Shown: positions 35,014 through 43,742, numbered from the stretch's first letter. The stretch: 64,000 bases of DNA from an uncultured Eubacteriales bacterium (GCA_900316745.1 ONEB01000002.1:94241-158240); one strand, 5' to 3'. Numbers and translations: made by a program. The notes: generated from the letters alone by a model not told the origin.

Positions 35014-36933
35014 ATGCCCATTTACCCATCCGTAACCATCCGCCCCGTGACCGTGCAGCGCACGGTCACGTTCCGGGGCGTGCGCCGCCATGACCGCATC
35101 CGCGAGGGCGAGTGGAGTCAGGCGGAAAATCTCACGAGCGCCCTCTCGCCGATGCTCTCCGTGCGCAAACAGCGCGCCCGCGCCGGCGCCTACGGCGGCA
35201 CGGTGCTCGCCCTCGCCGCGTCCGACCCCGTCGCCGCGCTCTTTCGCGCGGAGAACGATCCCGACTGCGTGATTTTGCAGTACGGCGAGCGCACCGAGCG
35301 CTTTTCCTGCCCTGAGGGGCAGGACCCCGGCGGCGTCGTGCGCATGGGCGCGGTGCTCGTCCTGCCGGGGCTGAACGCCTGCGTCAACACCGTGACCGGC
35401 GAGCGCGCTGCCCTCGGCGCGGCGTTCACGCCCGCTGATACCGACATCACCGCCGCCGGCATGCGACACCCCTACGTCCTGAAGCTCTGCCCCTGCGACG
35501 CCGAGGGCAATGAGCTGCGCGTGTTTGAGCTCACGACCGCCGCGGAGGGCGAGACCTACGAGGCAGACCCCGCGCAGTACAGCATTGCCGCCGGGGAGTG
35601 CTATGCCGTCGGCAGCCAGCGGCGCATCCGCCGGTATGACCCGGCGAGCCGGGAGACCTGGCGCACCATGCCGCACTTTCTGCGCGTCGAGGCCGCCGGC
35701 ATTGACGCCGTGGGCTTTCGTGCCGGCGACTTCGTGGACGTCGCAGGGCTTCCCGTCGCGTGGACGGCGGGCGTCTGGGTCGATGACGTCGCGCACGACG
35801 CGGTCGATCCCATGATGACCCACAACCGCGACGGCAGCTTTGACGACGATCCGAACGGCCTGCGCGAGATCGCCGCCGTGGGCGCGGGCTATGTCGTCCT
35901 CCGGGACGTGTTCTATACGCGCCGCGTGACCGCGGACTGCACCGCCGCGCAGGGCGTCACGGTCAGACGCGCCGTGCCGGAGATGGACTTCGTCGTCGAG
36001 GCGCAAAACCGCCTCTGGGGCTGCCGGTACGGCGAGTCGGACGGCAGGCTCGTCAACGAGCTCTATGCCTCCGCCCTCGGCGATCCGACCGCGTGGCACC
36101 GCTTCAGCGGGCTCTCCACCGCGAGCTGGGCGGCCTCCGTCGGCTCCGAGGGGCCGTTCACCGGCGCGGCGGTGCTCCACGGGCAGCCGGTGTTCTTCAA
36201 GGAAAACTGCGTCCACCGGATCTATCCCTCCGCGCTGGGGGCGCACCGCGTCACGGAGCAGCGCATCGCGGGCGTCGCGCCCGGGTGCGGCGGAAGCCTC
36301 GTGCCGTTTGAGGGCGGGCTCAGCTATGTGTCCCGTGCCGGCGTCATGCGCTGGTCGGGCGGGAGCAGCCAGCTTTTGAGCGAAAACCTCGGCACGCTCC
36401 GCCCCGTGCGGGCGGCGGCGGGCGTCTGGGGCAGGCGGCTCTGGCTCTCGCTCACGGAGCCGGAGGGCGGGACGCTCTGGGTCTATGACGCCGCGCACGA
36501 GACGTGGTTTACAGAGTCCAAGCCGCCCGAGGGGCTCCCGACGTGCTATCTCGCGTGCGGCGATCAGCTCCTTGCCGCGTGCGGCGGCGCGGTCTGGGAT
36601 CTGCTCGGCGCCGAAGGCGAGCCGGAGGAGGCGGTGCATTTTTCCTGCACGAGCGGCCTTGTCGGCTACGCCGTCACGGAGCAGAAATATGTCTCGCGCC
36701 TCGTGCTGCGCATGTCGCTGCCGCGCGGCAGCCGCATGGACGTGTGGCTGGAGTATGACTCCGACGGCGTCTGGCGCCATGCGGGGCACCTGCGCGGGCA
36801 GGGGACGATGTCGTTCCTGCTGCCGGTGCGCCCGCGCCGCTGCGACAACTTCCGCCTCCGCCTCACCGGCGAGGGCGACGCGAGACTGTACAGCATCGTC
36901 AAGCACCTGACGAAAGGAAGCGATCTGCCATGA
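35014..36933 (+). CDS. Phage tail-tube/DNA-stabilisation-like protein
   Basis: A large protein of 639 residues without signal peptide or membrane segment. Its beta-rich repeats (RLWGCRYGESDG, LSYVSRAGVMRWSGGSSQLLSE, LWLSLTEPEGGTLWVYDAAHETWF) have the pattern of a beta-propeller, as in short-tail nozzle proteins such as P22 gp10 or T7 gp12 types. It follows AGGAGG. This, together with portal and capsid types and no tape-measure gene, points to a podovirus-like short tail. A 42-residue gene overlaps its end. Confidence 0.75.
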   Translation: MPIYPSVTIRPVTVQRTVTFRGVRRHDRIREGEWSQAENLTSALSPMLSVRKQRARAGAYGGTVLALAASDPVAALFRAENDPDCVILQYGERTERFSCPEGQDPGGVVRMGAVLVLPGLNACVNTVTGERAALGAAFTPADTDITAAGMRHPYVLKLCPCDAEGNELRVFELTTAAEGETYEADPAQYSIAAGECYAVGSQRRIRRYDPASRETWRTMPHFLRVEAAGIDAVGFRAGDFVDVAGLPVAWTAGVWVDDVAHDAVDPMMTHNRDGSFDDDPNGLREIAAVGAGYVVLRDVFYTRRVTADCTAAQGVTVRRAVPEMDFVVEAQNRLWGCRYGESDGRLVNELYASALGDPTAWHRFSGLSTASWAASVGSEGPFTGAAVLHGQPVFFKENCVHRIYPSALGAHRVTEQRIAGVAPGCGGSLVPFEGGLSYVSRAGVMRWSGGSSQLLSENLGTLRPVRAAAGVWGRRLWLSLTEPEGGTLWVYDAAHETWFTESKPPEGLPTCYLACGDQLLAACGGAVWDLLGAEGEPEEAVHFSCTSGLVGYAVTEQKYVSRLVLRMSLPRGSRMDVWLEYDSDGVWRHAGHLRGQGTMSFLLPVRPRRCDNFRLRLTGEGDARLYSIVKHLTKGSDLP

Positions 36934-37058
36934 TCTGTCTGCCGCCGCCGGAGGGCGCGCCGCCTCAGCTGCGCGAATGGCTCGAACGGCTCATGGATGA
37001 GCTCGACCGGCTCGAGGAGCGCGTCGCGGAGCTGGAAGCGCAGCAGCCGCCGTTCTGA
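36930..37058 (+). CDS. Small coiled-coil protein
   Basis: A 42-residue frame (ICLPPPEGAPPQLREWLERL then MDELDRLEERVAELEAQQPPF) that starts inside the preceding stop (ATGA). It has a proline-rich head and a clear heptad helix LxxLxxLxxxVxxL. Its length and placement fit a tail-plug or adaptor peptide. Overlap with the neighbour and standard codon use argue that it is real. No family is recognised. Confidence 0.55.
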   Translation: MICLPPPEGAPPQLREWLERLMDELDRLEERVAELEAQQPPF

Positions 37059-37074
37059 CGAGAAAGGAAGAAAC

Positions 37075-37908
37075 ATGCCAAAGAAAAAAATCATCTACGA
37101 CCCCGACGCGGATTATTCGGATCTGATCCGCGCCGCGGAGGCCGCCGGCGACCTTGCCGCCGCCGCGCGGTATGAGCAGCAGCGCAACGAGAAGATCCGG
37201 TCCGAGGGACTGAGCTACCCGACGACCGACCGTTACGCCGCGTATCTGCCCGAAAACCGCTACGCCTTCGACCCGGAGCAGGACGCGGGCTATGCCGCCG
37301 CGAGAGCGGACATGGACGCGGCGTTCCGCGCCCTGACGCAGGGCGGGTCGTTTTCCTACGACGCCGCGTCTGACCCTGTGTATCAGGCCTATGCCGCGCG
37401 GTATCTGCGCGAGGGGCGCAGCGCCATGGAGGACACGCTGGGGAGAACCTCGGCGCTCACGGGCGGCTACGGCTCGACCTACGCCGAGAGCGCCGCGCAG
37501 CAGGCGTACCAGACGTATCTGAAGCGCCTCGGCGACGTGCTGCCCGACCTCTACGCGGCGGCTTACAGGCGCCACCGCGAGCAGCAGTCGGACAAGGCCG
37601 CGCAGTATGCCCACGCCCGCGCCGCCGCGGACAAGGCCTACGACCGCGCCTGGGCGCGGTGGTCCGAGCAGCTGAAGCTCGCGCGCGAGGACGAGGCCGC
37701 CACCGCCAAGCGCTACGCCGACGCCGAGCGCGCCGCGCAGTCGGACGCCGCCGACGCCGATAAAAAGGCCGCCAGCCGCAAAAGCGAGCTTGGCGCCATG
37801 ATCTTCAAAACCGGCTACACGCCCACCGACGCGGAGCTCGCCGCCGCCGGCATGACCCGCGCCGAGGCCGAGGCGTGGAAGCAGGCGTATCTGCGGAATC
37901 TGAAATAA
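37075..37908 (+). CDS. Ala-rich helical phage protein, possible ejection protein
   Basis: A 277-residue protein with no membrane segment and about one quarter alanine. Long amphipathic helices (AYDRAWARWSEQLKLAREDE; KRYADAERAAQSDAADADKK) and a Gly/Tyr-rich middle (GRTSALTGGYGSTYAESAAQQ) are seen. It lies between tail and lysis genes, where podoviruses encode internal ejection proteins. AAAGGAAG precedes the ATG. The role is inference; it could also be a short tape-measure-like protein. Confidence 0.6.
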   Translation: MPKKKIIYDPDADYSDLIRAAEAAGDLAAAARYEQQRNEKIRSEGLSYPTTDRYAAYLPENRYAFDPEQDAGYAAARADMDAAFRALTQGGSFSYDAASDPVYQAYAARYLREGRSAMEDTLGRTSALTGGYGSTYAESAAQQAYQTYLKRLGDVLPDLYAAAYRRHREQQSDKAAQYAHARAAADKAYDRAWARWSEQLKLAREDEAATAKRYADAERAAQSDAADADKKAASRKSELGAMIFKTGYTPTDAELAAAGMTRAEAEAWKQAYLRNLK

Positions 37909-37924
37909 GAAGGGAGAGAGCGCG

Positions 37925-38593
37925 ATCAAAATCATCGAACACAACTGGGCGTGGGCGCACGGGCTGTCGCGGCGGACGGCGACCGAGGCGATCGTGCTGC
38001 ACCATGCCGCGGCGATCACCGCCGCGCCGGAGGATATCCATGCCTGGCACCTGAAAAACGGCTGGGCGGGCTTCGGATATCACCTCTACGTCCGCAAGGA
38101 CGGCAGCGTGCACCGGGGCCGCCCGATCTGGGCGTCCGGCGCGCACACCCTGAATTTCAACAGCCGCACCCTCGGCGTCTGCTGCGAGGGCAATTACGAC
38201 GTCGAGACCGTCATGCCGCCCGCGCAGCTGGAGGCGCTGCGCGCGGTGCTGGGGTACCTGCGCGGGCTGTACCCCGACGCGGCGGTGCGCTGCCACCGGG
38301 ACTACAACGCCACCGCCTGCCCGGGGAAGCATTTCCCGCTCGCGGCGGTGCTGGAGGAGGGAGAGACGGATTGCCGCGTCGCTTCGCTCCTCGCAATGAC
38401 AAATCAGGAGGAGGATGATCAAATGCAGCGATTCAAAACCGTAGGCGAGCTGCCGGAGCCGTATCGGGCGGAGATCCAGGCGCTTATCGACAAGGGGCAC
38501 CTGCGCGGCAAAGGCGGCGACGCCGGACTCGATCTCACCGAGGACATGGCGCGCGTGCTCATTGTATGCGCGCGCATGGAGGGCGTCGTATGA
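37925..38593 (+). CDS. N-acetylmuramoyl-L-alanine amidase (endolysin), apparent ATC start
   Basis: A peptidoglycan amidase of about 222 residues. The Amidase_2 zinc ligands are visible: His in AIVLHHAAA, His in RCHRDYN and Cys in ATACPGK. The true N-terminus IKIIEHNWAWAHGLSRR is in frame from an ATC at 37925, just behind GAAGGGAGAGAG; the first conventional start, GTG at 37994, would remove the first zinc ligand strand. Residues about 145-160 are encoded by a dispersed repeat (38361-38402), and the C-terminal 56 residues have their own AGGAGGAGG and ATG (38423), so a separate small protein may also be made. Holin follows with ATGA overlap. Confidence 0.9.
   Translation: MKIIEHNWAWAHGLSRRTATEAIVLHHAAAITAAPEDIHAWHLKNGWAGFGYHLYVRKDGSVHRGRPIWASGAHTLNFNSRTLGVCCEGNYDVETVMPPAQLEALRAVLGYLRGLYPDAAVRCHRDYNATACPGKHFPLAAVLEEGETDCRVASLLAMTNQEEDDQMQRFKTVGELPEPYRAEIQALIDKGHLRGKGGDAGLDLTEDMARVLIVCARMEGVV
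38361..38402. repeat. CCTCGCAATGACA-type repeat inside the amidase reading frame
   Basis: GAGACGGATTGCCGCGTCGC-TTCGCTCCTCGCAATGACA is read in frame as ETDCRVASLLAMT, joining the amidase domain to its C-terminal domain. Same family as 13386 and 43798. Confidence 0.85.
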
Positions 38594-38940
38594 CGCAGCT
38601 GCGCTTTGCACCCGGTCTCTGGATGCTCGCCGTGCCGTGCGTGCTGATGGCGATTGACTTTGCCACGGGCTTTTTGAACGCGTGGGCGCGCCGCGAGGTA
38701 CAGAGCGCGAAGATGCGCTCGGGGCTTGCCAAAAAGCTCGGCGAGATCGCGGCGCTGCTCGCCGTGAAGCTCTGCACCGTCGGCATGGCGCTGCCGGCGG
38801 AGCTCATGACGGGCGTGAGCCTTTACATCGTGATGATGGAGCTGTTGAGCATCACGGAAAATCTCGCCCTGCTCGGCGTGCCCGTGCCGAGAAAGGCGAG
38901 AGAGAAATTGAAGAACGTGAGAGACGAAATCGAGAAATGA
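38590..38940 (+). CDS. Phage holin
   Basis: A 116-residue membrane protein with three to four hydrophobic stretches (FAPGLWMLAVPCVLMAIDFATGF, IAALLAVKLCTVGMALPAEL, VSLYIVMMELLSITENLALLG, each cited in part) and a charged C-terminus. It fits the toxin-secretion/phage-lysis holin family. It starts inside the amidase stop codon, forming a lysis cassette, and is the last gene of the module. Confidence 0.88.
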   Translation: MTQLRFAPGLWMLAVPCVLMAIDFATGFLNAWARREVQSAKMRSGLAKKLGEIAALLAVKLCTVGMALPAELMTGVSLYIVMMELLSITENLALLGVPVPRKAREKLKNVRDEIEK

Positions 38941-38942
38941 AA

Positions 38943-39010
38943 AGCGGGCGGCAGGTTGCCGCCCCTACCGCACCCCGTAAGAACGTAGGGGCGGCAATTT
39001 GCCGCCCGAT
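38943..39010. repeat. Paired palindromic repeat
   Basis: GCGGGCGGCAGGTTGCCGCC-CCTAC and GTAGGGGCGGCAATTTGCCG-CCC, spaced by GCACCCCGTAAGAAC. It marks the right border of the phage module. Confidence 0.8.
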
Positions 39011-39042
39011 AAAAAACGTGCCGTGTGAAAACACGGCACGTT
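39011..39042 (-). terminator. Terminator of the hom-lysC-asd operon
   Basis: AACGTGCCGTGT-TTTC-ACACGGCACGTT read on the minus strand, followed by TTTTTT. Confidence 0.9.
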
Positions 39043-39058
39043 CTCGGGATATGCTGTT

Positions 39059-40066
39059 TTAATCGTCCGCAATGACCAATTCCGCGATCTGGATGCAGTT
39101 TGTCGCGGCGCCCTTTCTCACCTGGTCGCCGCAGCACCACAGGCACAGACCGTTCTCGTTCGTGAGGTCCTTGCGGATGCGGCCGACGAAGACGAGATCC
39201 TGATTCTGGGTGTAGAGCGGCATCGGATACTGCAGCGCGTCGAGATCGTCCACGAGCTTCACGCCCGGGGCGGCGGCGATCGCCTTGCGCGCATCCTCCA
39301 CGCTCACGGGGCGGTCGAAGATCATCTGCACGCTGATCGAGTGGCTGCGGATGACCGGCACACGCACGCAGGTGCAGCTGACGTCCAGCCCGGGGATGTG
39401 CATGATCTTGCGGCCCTCGTTCTGCAGCTTCATTTCCTCCGAGGTGTAGCCGTAGCACTGCTCGCCGCCGATCTGCGGGATGACGTTGTAGGCGATCTGA
39501 TAGCTGAACACCTTCGGCTCATACTTCTCGCCGGCGCGCAGAGCCTCGACCTCGTTGTACAGCTCCACCGGGCCGCCCGCGCCCGCGCCGGACACCGCCT
39601 GATAGGTGCTGGCGACCATGCTCTTCATGTTGGCGAGCTTGTTCAGGGCGTTGACCGCCGTGACCGTGATCGTGGTCGAGCAGTTCGGGTTTGCGATGAT
39701 GCCGTGGTGCTTCTTCGCGTCCTCGGGGTTGACCTCGGGCACCACCAGCGGCACGTTGGGGTCGAGACGGAACGCGCTGGAGTTATCCACGAACACCGCG
39801 CCCGCCTTCACGATGGCGTCGGCGAAGCGCTCGGCGATGTCGTTCTCGGCCGCGCCCAGCACGATGTCCATGCCCTCGAACGCCTTGTCGCAGGCCTCCT
39901 CGATCACGATCTCTTTGCCGCACCACTCGACGACCTTGCCCGCGCTTCTGGCGGAGGCCAGCAGGTGCAGCTCCGAAACCGGGAACTTGCGCTCTGCGAG
40001 GATCTTCATCATTTCCTGACCGACGGCGCCGGACGCGCCGAGGATGGCTACCTTGTACTGTTTCAT
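39059..40066 (-). CDS. asd: Aspartate-semialdehyde dehydrogenase
   Basis: Reduces aspartyl phosphate to aspartate semialdehyde with NADPH, the branch point for lysine/diaminopimelate, threonine and methionine. The 335 residues carry the N-terminal ILGASGAVGQEM nucleotide loop, the catalytic cysteine in NPNCSTT near residue 127, and the substrate arginine/histidine region VIRSHS near residue 242. A ribosome site AAAGGAG precedes the start. It is third in the minus-strand operon hom, lysC, asd, with a palindromic repeat between lysC and asd, and ends at a clean terminator. Confidence 0.97.
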   Translation of the reverse strand: MKQYKVAILGASGAVGQEMMKILAERKFPVSELHLLASARSAGKVVEWCGKEIVIEEACDKAFEGMDIVLGAAENDIAERFADAIVKAGAVFVDNSSAFRLDPNVPLVVPEVNPEDAKKHHGIIANPNCSTTITVTAVNALNKLANMKSMVASTYQAVSGAGAGGPVELYNEVEALRAGEKYEPKVFSYQIAYNVIPQIGGEQCYGYTSEEMKLQNEGRKIMHIPGLDVSCTCVRVPVIRSHSISVQMIFDRPVSVEDARKAIAAAPGVKLVDDLDALQYPMPLYTQNQDLVFVGRIRKDLTNENGLCLWCCGDQVRKGAATNCIQIAELVIADD

Positions 40067-40102
40067 GATTATATTCTCCTTTACGGTTAATATTTGTCGT
40101 GG

Positions 40103-40171
40103 GCGGGCGGCAGGTTGCCGCCCCTGCGTTCTTACGGGGTGCGGTGTAGGGGCGGCAATCTGCCGCCCGCA
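40103..40171. repeat. Paired palindromic repeat between lysC and asd
   Basis: GGGCGGCAGGTTGCCGCCCC and GTAGGGGCGGCAATCTGCCG-CCC flank GCGTTCTTACGGGGTGC. Inside a probable operon it could influence mRNA stability. Confidence 0.8.
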
Positions 40172-40176
40172 TCCGC

Positions 40177-41490
40177 TTATTTCACAAAGCTGTTATACAG
40201 CACCTGGATCGCGGTCGAAAAGTCCTTCGTGTCGACGCCGACGATGATGTTCAGCTCCTCCGGGCCCTGGCTGATCATGCGGATGTTCACGCCGTTTTTG
40301 CCGAGGGCGGCGAAGATCTTGCCGGACGAGCCCGGCGTCGTGACCATGCGCCTGCCGACGGCGGCGACGATGGAGATGTTCTCCGTGACGTGGATGGAGT
40401 CGGGTTTTAAGACTTTCTGGATCTCGCCGAGGATGGCGTAGATGCTCTTTTCGACTCTGCTTGCCTGCACGACGAGGGAGATGCTGTCGATGCCGCTGGG
40501 GGCGTACTCGACGCTGACCTCGTGGTTTTCGAAGATCTCAAACAGCCTGCGGTACGCGCCGACGGTGCTGGAGAGACCGGTCTTCGCGACCGTGACGATG
40601 GAGTAGTTTTTCTTGCCGGCGATGCCGGTGATGATGCGCTCGTCGTCAGCCTCGTCGTCGAAGTGCTCCATGATGAGCGTGCCGGGGTGGTCCGGCTCGT
40701 TCGTGTTGCGGATGTTCAAGGGGATGCCCTTTTCGCGCACGGGGAAGACGGTCGCCTCGTGGAGCACCTGCGCGCCCGCGAAGCTGAGCTCCCGCAGCTC
40801 GGAGTAGGTGATGTGCTCGATCGGGAGCGGGTTTTCCACGATGCGCGGGTCCACCATCAGGATGCCCGAGACGTCCGTCCAGTTTTCATAGACGTCCGCG
40901 TCCAGCGCCGCCGCCGCGAGCGCGCCCGTGATGTCGCTGCCGCCGCGCGTGAGCGTGCGGATGTGTCCGTCCGGCGTCACGCCGTAAAAGCCCGGGATCA
41001 CGACGCTGCGCCCCTGCGCGAGCTTCTGCAGCGCCTCGTAGGAGGCGTCGGTGTCGATCGAGCCGTCGTATTTGAACTTCAGCCACAGCTTCGCGTCCAG
41101 AAAGTCGAAGCCGAGGTAGTCTGCCATGAGCTTGGCCGAGAAGTATTCGCCGCGCGACACGAGCTCGTCCTGCGAGATGCCGTCGTCCATCTTTTCGCGC
41201 AGGGCGCTCAGCTCGCCCTCGATGTCCGTTTTCAGCCCCAGCGCGTCGCGGATGCCGGTGTAGCGGTCCGAGATCATCTGAAACACGCTGTCACAGCTCA
41301 CGCCGTACTGCAGGTGCGCGTAGCAGAGATAGAGCAGATCCGTCAGCTTGTGGTCCTTCCGGTCGCGCTTGCCGGCGGCCGACACGACCACGACGCGCCG
41401 CGCGGGATCGCTCTGCACGATCTGCCGCACCTTGGCAAACTGCTTTTCGTCCGCCATGGACGAGCCGCCGAATTTTGCAACCTTGAGCAT
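40177..41490 (-). CDS. lysC: Aspartokinase
   Basis: Phosphorylates aspartate at the head of the aspartate amino-acid family. Of 437 residues, the N-terminal kinase domain begins VAKFGGSSMAD and contains TRGGSDITGALAAAALDADVYENWTDV near residue 194 (cited in part). The C-terminal part has two ACT-type regulatory domains (GKKNYSIVTVAK and VAAVGRRMVTTPG), suggesting end-product control. It begins 10 bases after hom, so it is co-transcribed. Confidence 0.96.
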   Translation of the reverse strand: MLKVAKFGGSSMADEKQFAKVRQIVQSDPARRVVVVSAAGKRDRKDHKLTDLLYLCYAHLQYGVSCDSVFQMISDRYTGIRDALGLKTDIEGELSALREKMDDGISQDELVSRGEYFSAKLMADYLGFDFLDAKLWLKFKYDGSIDTDASYEALQKLAQGRSVVIPGFYGVTPDGHIRTLTRGGSDITGALAAAALDADVYENWTDVSGILMVDPRIVENPLPIEHITYSELRELSFAGAQVLHEATVFPVREKGIPLNIRNTNEPDHPGTLIMEHFDDEADDERIITGIAGKKNYSIVTVAKTGLSSTVGAYRRLFEIFENHEVSVEYAPSGIDSISLVVQASRVEKSIYAILGEIQKVLKPDSIHVTENISIVAAVGRRMVTTPGSSGKIFAALGKNGVNIRMISQGPEELNIIVGVDTKDFSTAIQVLYNSFVK

Positions 41491-41500
41491 GCGCGCCTCC

Positions 41501-42640
41501 TTATGCCAGAGCCGCGAAGAAGCTCTTGTCGTCCTCCGCCAGCATGGATTTCGCGAGCTCGTGCATCTGCGCCACGCTCACGGGGAGCGTCACGACGGCG
41601 CCGTCCCAGTTTTCCTCGACGACCGCGTCCAGCGCGGGGAGCTTGGCGTTCGTGCGCACATAGTAGCGGTGCAGGGCACCGGCGTTGTTCGTGGAGGCGT
41701 CGGCGAATTTGTCCGTGTAAAAGCCCTGTACGCCGCTCTGAATATCCAGCAGATCCTGCACGACGTTGTAGGCGGTGGGGTAGCGCCCCGCGCCCTGGCC
41801 GAAGAAGCTCTGCTTGCCGCAGTGCTCGCCCTCCAGGCTGATGAGGTTGAAGTTCGCGGGCACCGCGGCCTCGAGCGCGTCCGACGTCAGGAGCGTCGGC
41901 TCGACGTAGGCCGCGACGCTGTCTAACAGCTTCTCGGCGCTCGCGATGAGCTTGCAGGTGCGGCCCCGCGCCTGGAAGCGCTTGATGTCCGCCGCCGAGA
42001 CGTTGCGGATGCCGAACACCGGCACGTCGTCCTCGTGCAGGCAGACGCCGAAGGCCACGCCCGCGGAGATGATGAGCTTGCGCTGGATGTCCCAGCCGTC
42101 GATGTCGGCGGAGGGGTCTGCCTCGGCATAGCCCAGCTCCTGCGCCTTTTTCAAAACGTCGGCGAAGTCCACGTCGGACTTGTGCATCGCGTCCATGATG
42201 TAGTTCGTCGTGCCGTTCATGATGCCGCTGACCTTCGAGATCGCGTTTGCGCGCGCGGCCTTTTCGAGGTTTGTCAGCCACGGGATGCCGCCGCCGACCG
42301 CCGCCGTGCCGCGCAGCACGACGCCGTTTTCCGCTGCCAGCGCGTTGAGCTCTTTATAATAATGGCACAAAAGGTGCTTGTTCGAGGTGACGACGTTCTT
42401 GCCCGCCTTCAGCGCCCCGGACACATATTCAAACGCCGGGTGCAGACCGCCCATGACCTCCACCACGGTGTCGATCTCGGGGTCGTTGAGAATGTCCTGC
42501 ATGTCGCGCGTGACGGCGCAGCTCAGCTGCCCCAGATCCCGCCGCGCCAGCACGGCGCCGACCGAGACGTCCTCGCGGTCTGAGAGAATGTCATATACGC
42601 CGCGGCCCACAACGCCGAAGCCCAAAAGTCCGATCTTCAT
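41501..42640 (-). CDS. hom: Homoserine dehydrogenase, shortened C-terminus
   Basis: Reduces aspartate semialdehyde to homoserine. The 379-residue protein has the NAD(P) loop IGLLGFGVVGRGVYD, the GTTNYIMDAM segment near residue 175, and the catalytic Lys region ADPSADIDGWDIQRKL. Usual Firmicutes enzymes of 400-430 residues end with an ACT domain; here only its first strand (HRYYVRTN) and a reduced remnant are present, so threonine feedback may be weakened. The ATG at 42640 with AAAGGAG is chosen over an upstream extension. First gene of the operon. Confidence 0.94.
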   Translation of the reverse strand: MKIGLLGFGVVGRGVYDILSDREDVSVGAVLARRDLGQLSCAVTRDMQDILNDPEIDTVVEVMGGLHPAFEYVSGALKAGKNVVTSNKHLLCHYYKELNALAAENGVVLRGTAAVGGGIPWLTNLEKAARANAISKVSGIMNGTTNYIMDAMHKSDVDFADVLKKAQELGYAEADPSADIDGWDIQRKLIISAGVAFGVCLHEDDVPVFGIRNVSAADIKRFQARGRTCKLIASAEKLLDSVAAYVEPTLLTSDALEAAVPANFNLISLEGEHCGKQSFFGQGAGRYPTAYNVVQDLLDIQSGVQGFYTDKFADASTNNAGALHRYYVRTNAKLPALDAVVEENWDGAVVTLPVSVAQMHELAKSMLAEDDKSFFAALA

Positions 42641-42706
42641 GATGGGTAATCTCCTTTTTCTGGTGTCTGTCCGCGAGCGGCGGACATTTGGCTTTGCGAT
42701 GAAAAC

Positions 42707-42735
42707 AATATAGCACAGTGCTCGGCGAAATGCAA
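42707..42735 (-). promoter_or_regulatory. Promoter of hom-lysC-asd
   Basis: On the minus strand TTGCAT (42735-42730), 17 bases, TATATT (42712-42707). Confidence 0.7.
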
Positions 42736-42816
42736 GAAAAAGTTTTGGAATTTTTAAGCAAATATCACAAACAGACACTTTTGTGAGGAAATGTGCAAAA
42801 GTGTGCTTACGAGCGC

Positions 42817-42845
42817 TTGACGGCAGATTTTTGAAGTGATACTAT
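42817..42845 (+). promoter_or_regulatory. Promoter of the zinc-ribbon membrane protein gene
   Basis: TTGACG (42817-42822), 17 bases, TACTAT (42840-42845), about 35 bases before the start codon. Confidence 0.6.
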
Positions 42846-42878
42846 ACAATGATCATGAAACCAGAGAGGAGTCATCAC

Positions 42879-43742
42879 ATGAAATTCTGCGGTTCCTGCG
42901 GCAAGCAGATCCCGGACGACGCCAACGCCTGTCCGTACTGCGGCGCATTTCAGGAGTTCGGCGCGAAGAGCGCGCCGGAGAAAAAGCCGTTCCCGGCAAA
43001 GAAGCTCGCCATTGCGCTCGCGGCACTCGTCGTGGTGCTGGCAGTGGTATTTGCCGCCGTGAAGCTCATCGGCGGCGCGGGCTGGAAAAAGCCCCTCGAC
43101 AGGCTCTGCGACATCGCCAACGACCAGAAGGTGTCCGAGAGCGTCATCAAGGACGCGGCGCGCTGCGTCGCGGGCAGCGTCGGCAAAAAGGACGTGGACG
43201 CCTTCATCGACGAGGCCGCGGGCGTGAAGTTCGACAGCGACAGGACGATTCTGGAGATGCTCCAGAACGAGGTCGACAGCGCGCTGGACTATGCCGAGGA
43301 CGAGTACGGCAAGAATCTGAAGTTCTCCTACGAGATCGAGGACAAGGAGAAGCTCGACGAGGACGATCTGGAGGAATATCAGGACGTCTACAAGCGCATC
43401 GGCAGCCTGGGCGTGGACACCGTGAAGTATGCCGACGACTATGTGGACGAGGTGGAGGACTACACCGACGGCGAGCTGAAGAAAAAGGACGCCGAGAGCC
43501 TGCTCGACCATGTGAAGGCCTTCTCCAGGGAGCTCAAGGACGCGAAGGTCACCGCGGGCTATGAGGTGGATCTCGCGCTCAAGATCGAGGGCAAGGACGA
43601 CGACGACGAGCTCGAATACACCATCGCCGTCATCAAGCTCGACGGCAAGTGGGTCATCGCCCCGAGCACCCGCGATCTGGACGGGCTCGCGGAGGAGCTG
43701 GACTACATGGACGCCGAGGAAGTCTGGAACTGGCTGTTTTAA
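42879..43742 (+). CDS. Zinc-ribbon membrane-anchored protein
   Basis: A 287-residue protein. The N-terminus is a zinc ribbon (CGSCGKQIPDDANACPYCG), then a linker and one membrane helix (KLAIALAALVVVLAVVFAAVKL, cited in part) near residues 44-65. The remaining 220 residues are predicted outside, very acidic and lysine-rich, with SRELKDAKVTAGYEVDLALK suggesting a globular DUF4878- or NTF2-like domain. GAGGAG stands nine bases before the ATG; earlier in-frame ATGs were rejected. Such zinc-ribbon/TM proteins are common in Clostridia; the function is not known. Confidence 0.75.
   Translation: MKFCGSCGKQIPDDANACPYCGAFQEFGAKSAPEKKPFPAKKLAIALAALVVVLAVVFAAVKLIGGAGWKKPLDRLCDIANDQKVSESVIKDAARCVAGSVGKKDVDAFIDEAAGVKFDSDRTILEMLQNEVDSALDYAEDEYGKNLKFSYEIEDKEKLDEDDLEEYQDVYKRIGSLGVDTVKYADDYVDEVEDYTDGELKKKDAESLLDHVKAFSRELKDAKVTAGYEVDLALKIEGKDDDDELEYTIAVIKLDGKWVIAPSTRDLDGLAEELDYMDAEEVWNWLF

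Noticed and set aside
32806-36906. A 1366-residue open frame on the minus strand across the capsid and tail genes
   Set aside because: Shadow frame caused by high GC at third positions; it has no ribosome site, its translation is Arg/Ala/Val-rich and biased, and the plus-strand frames encode recognisable phage proteins.
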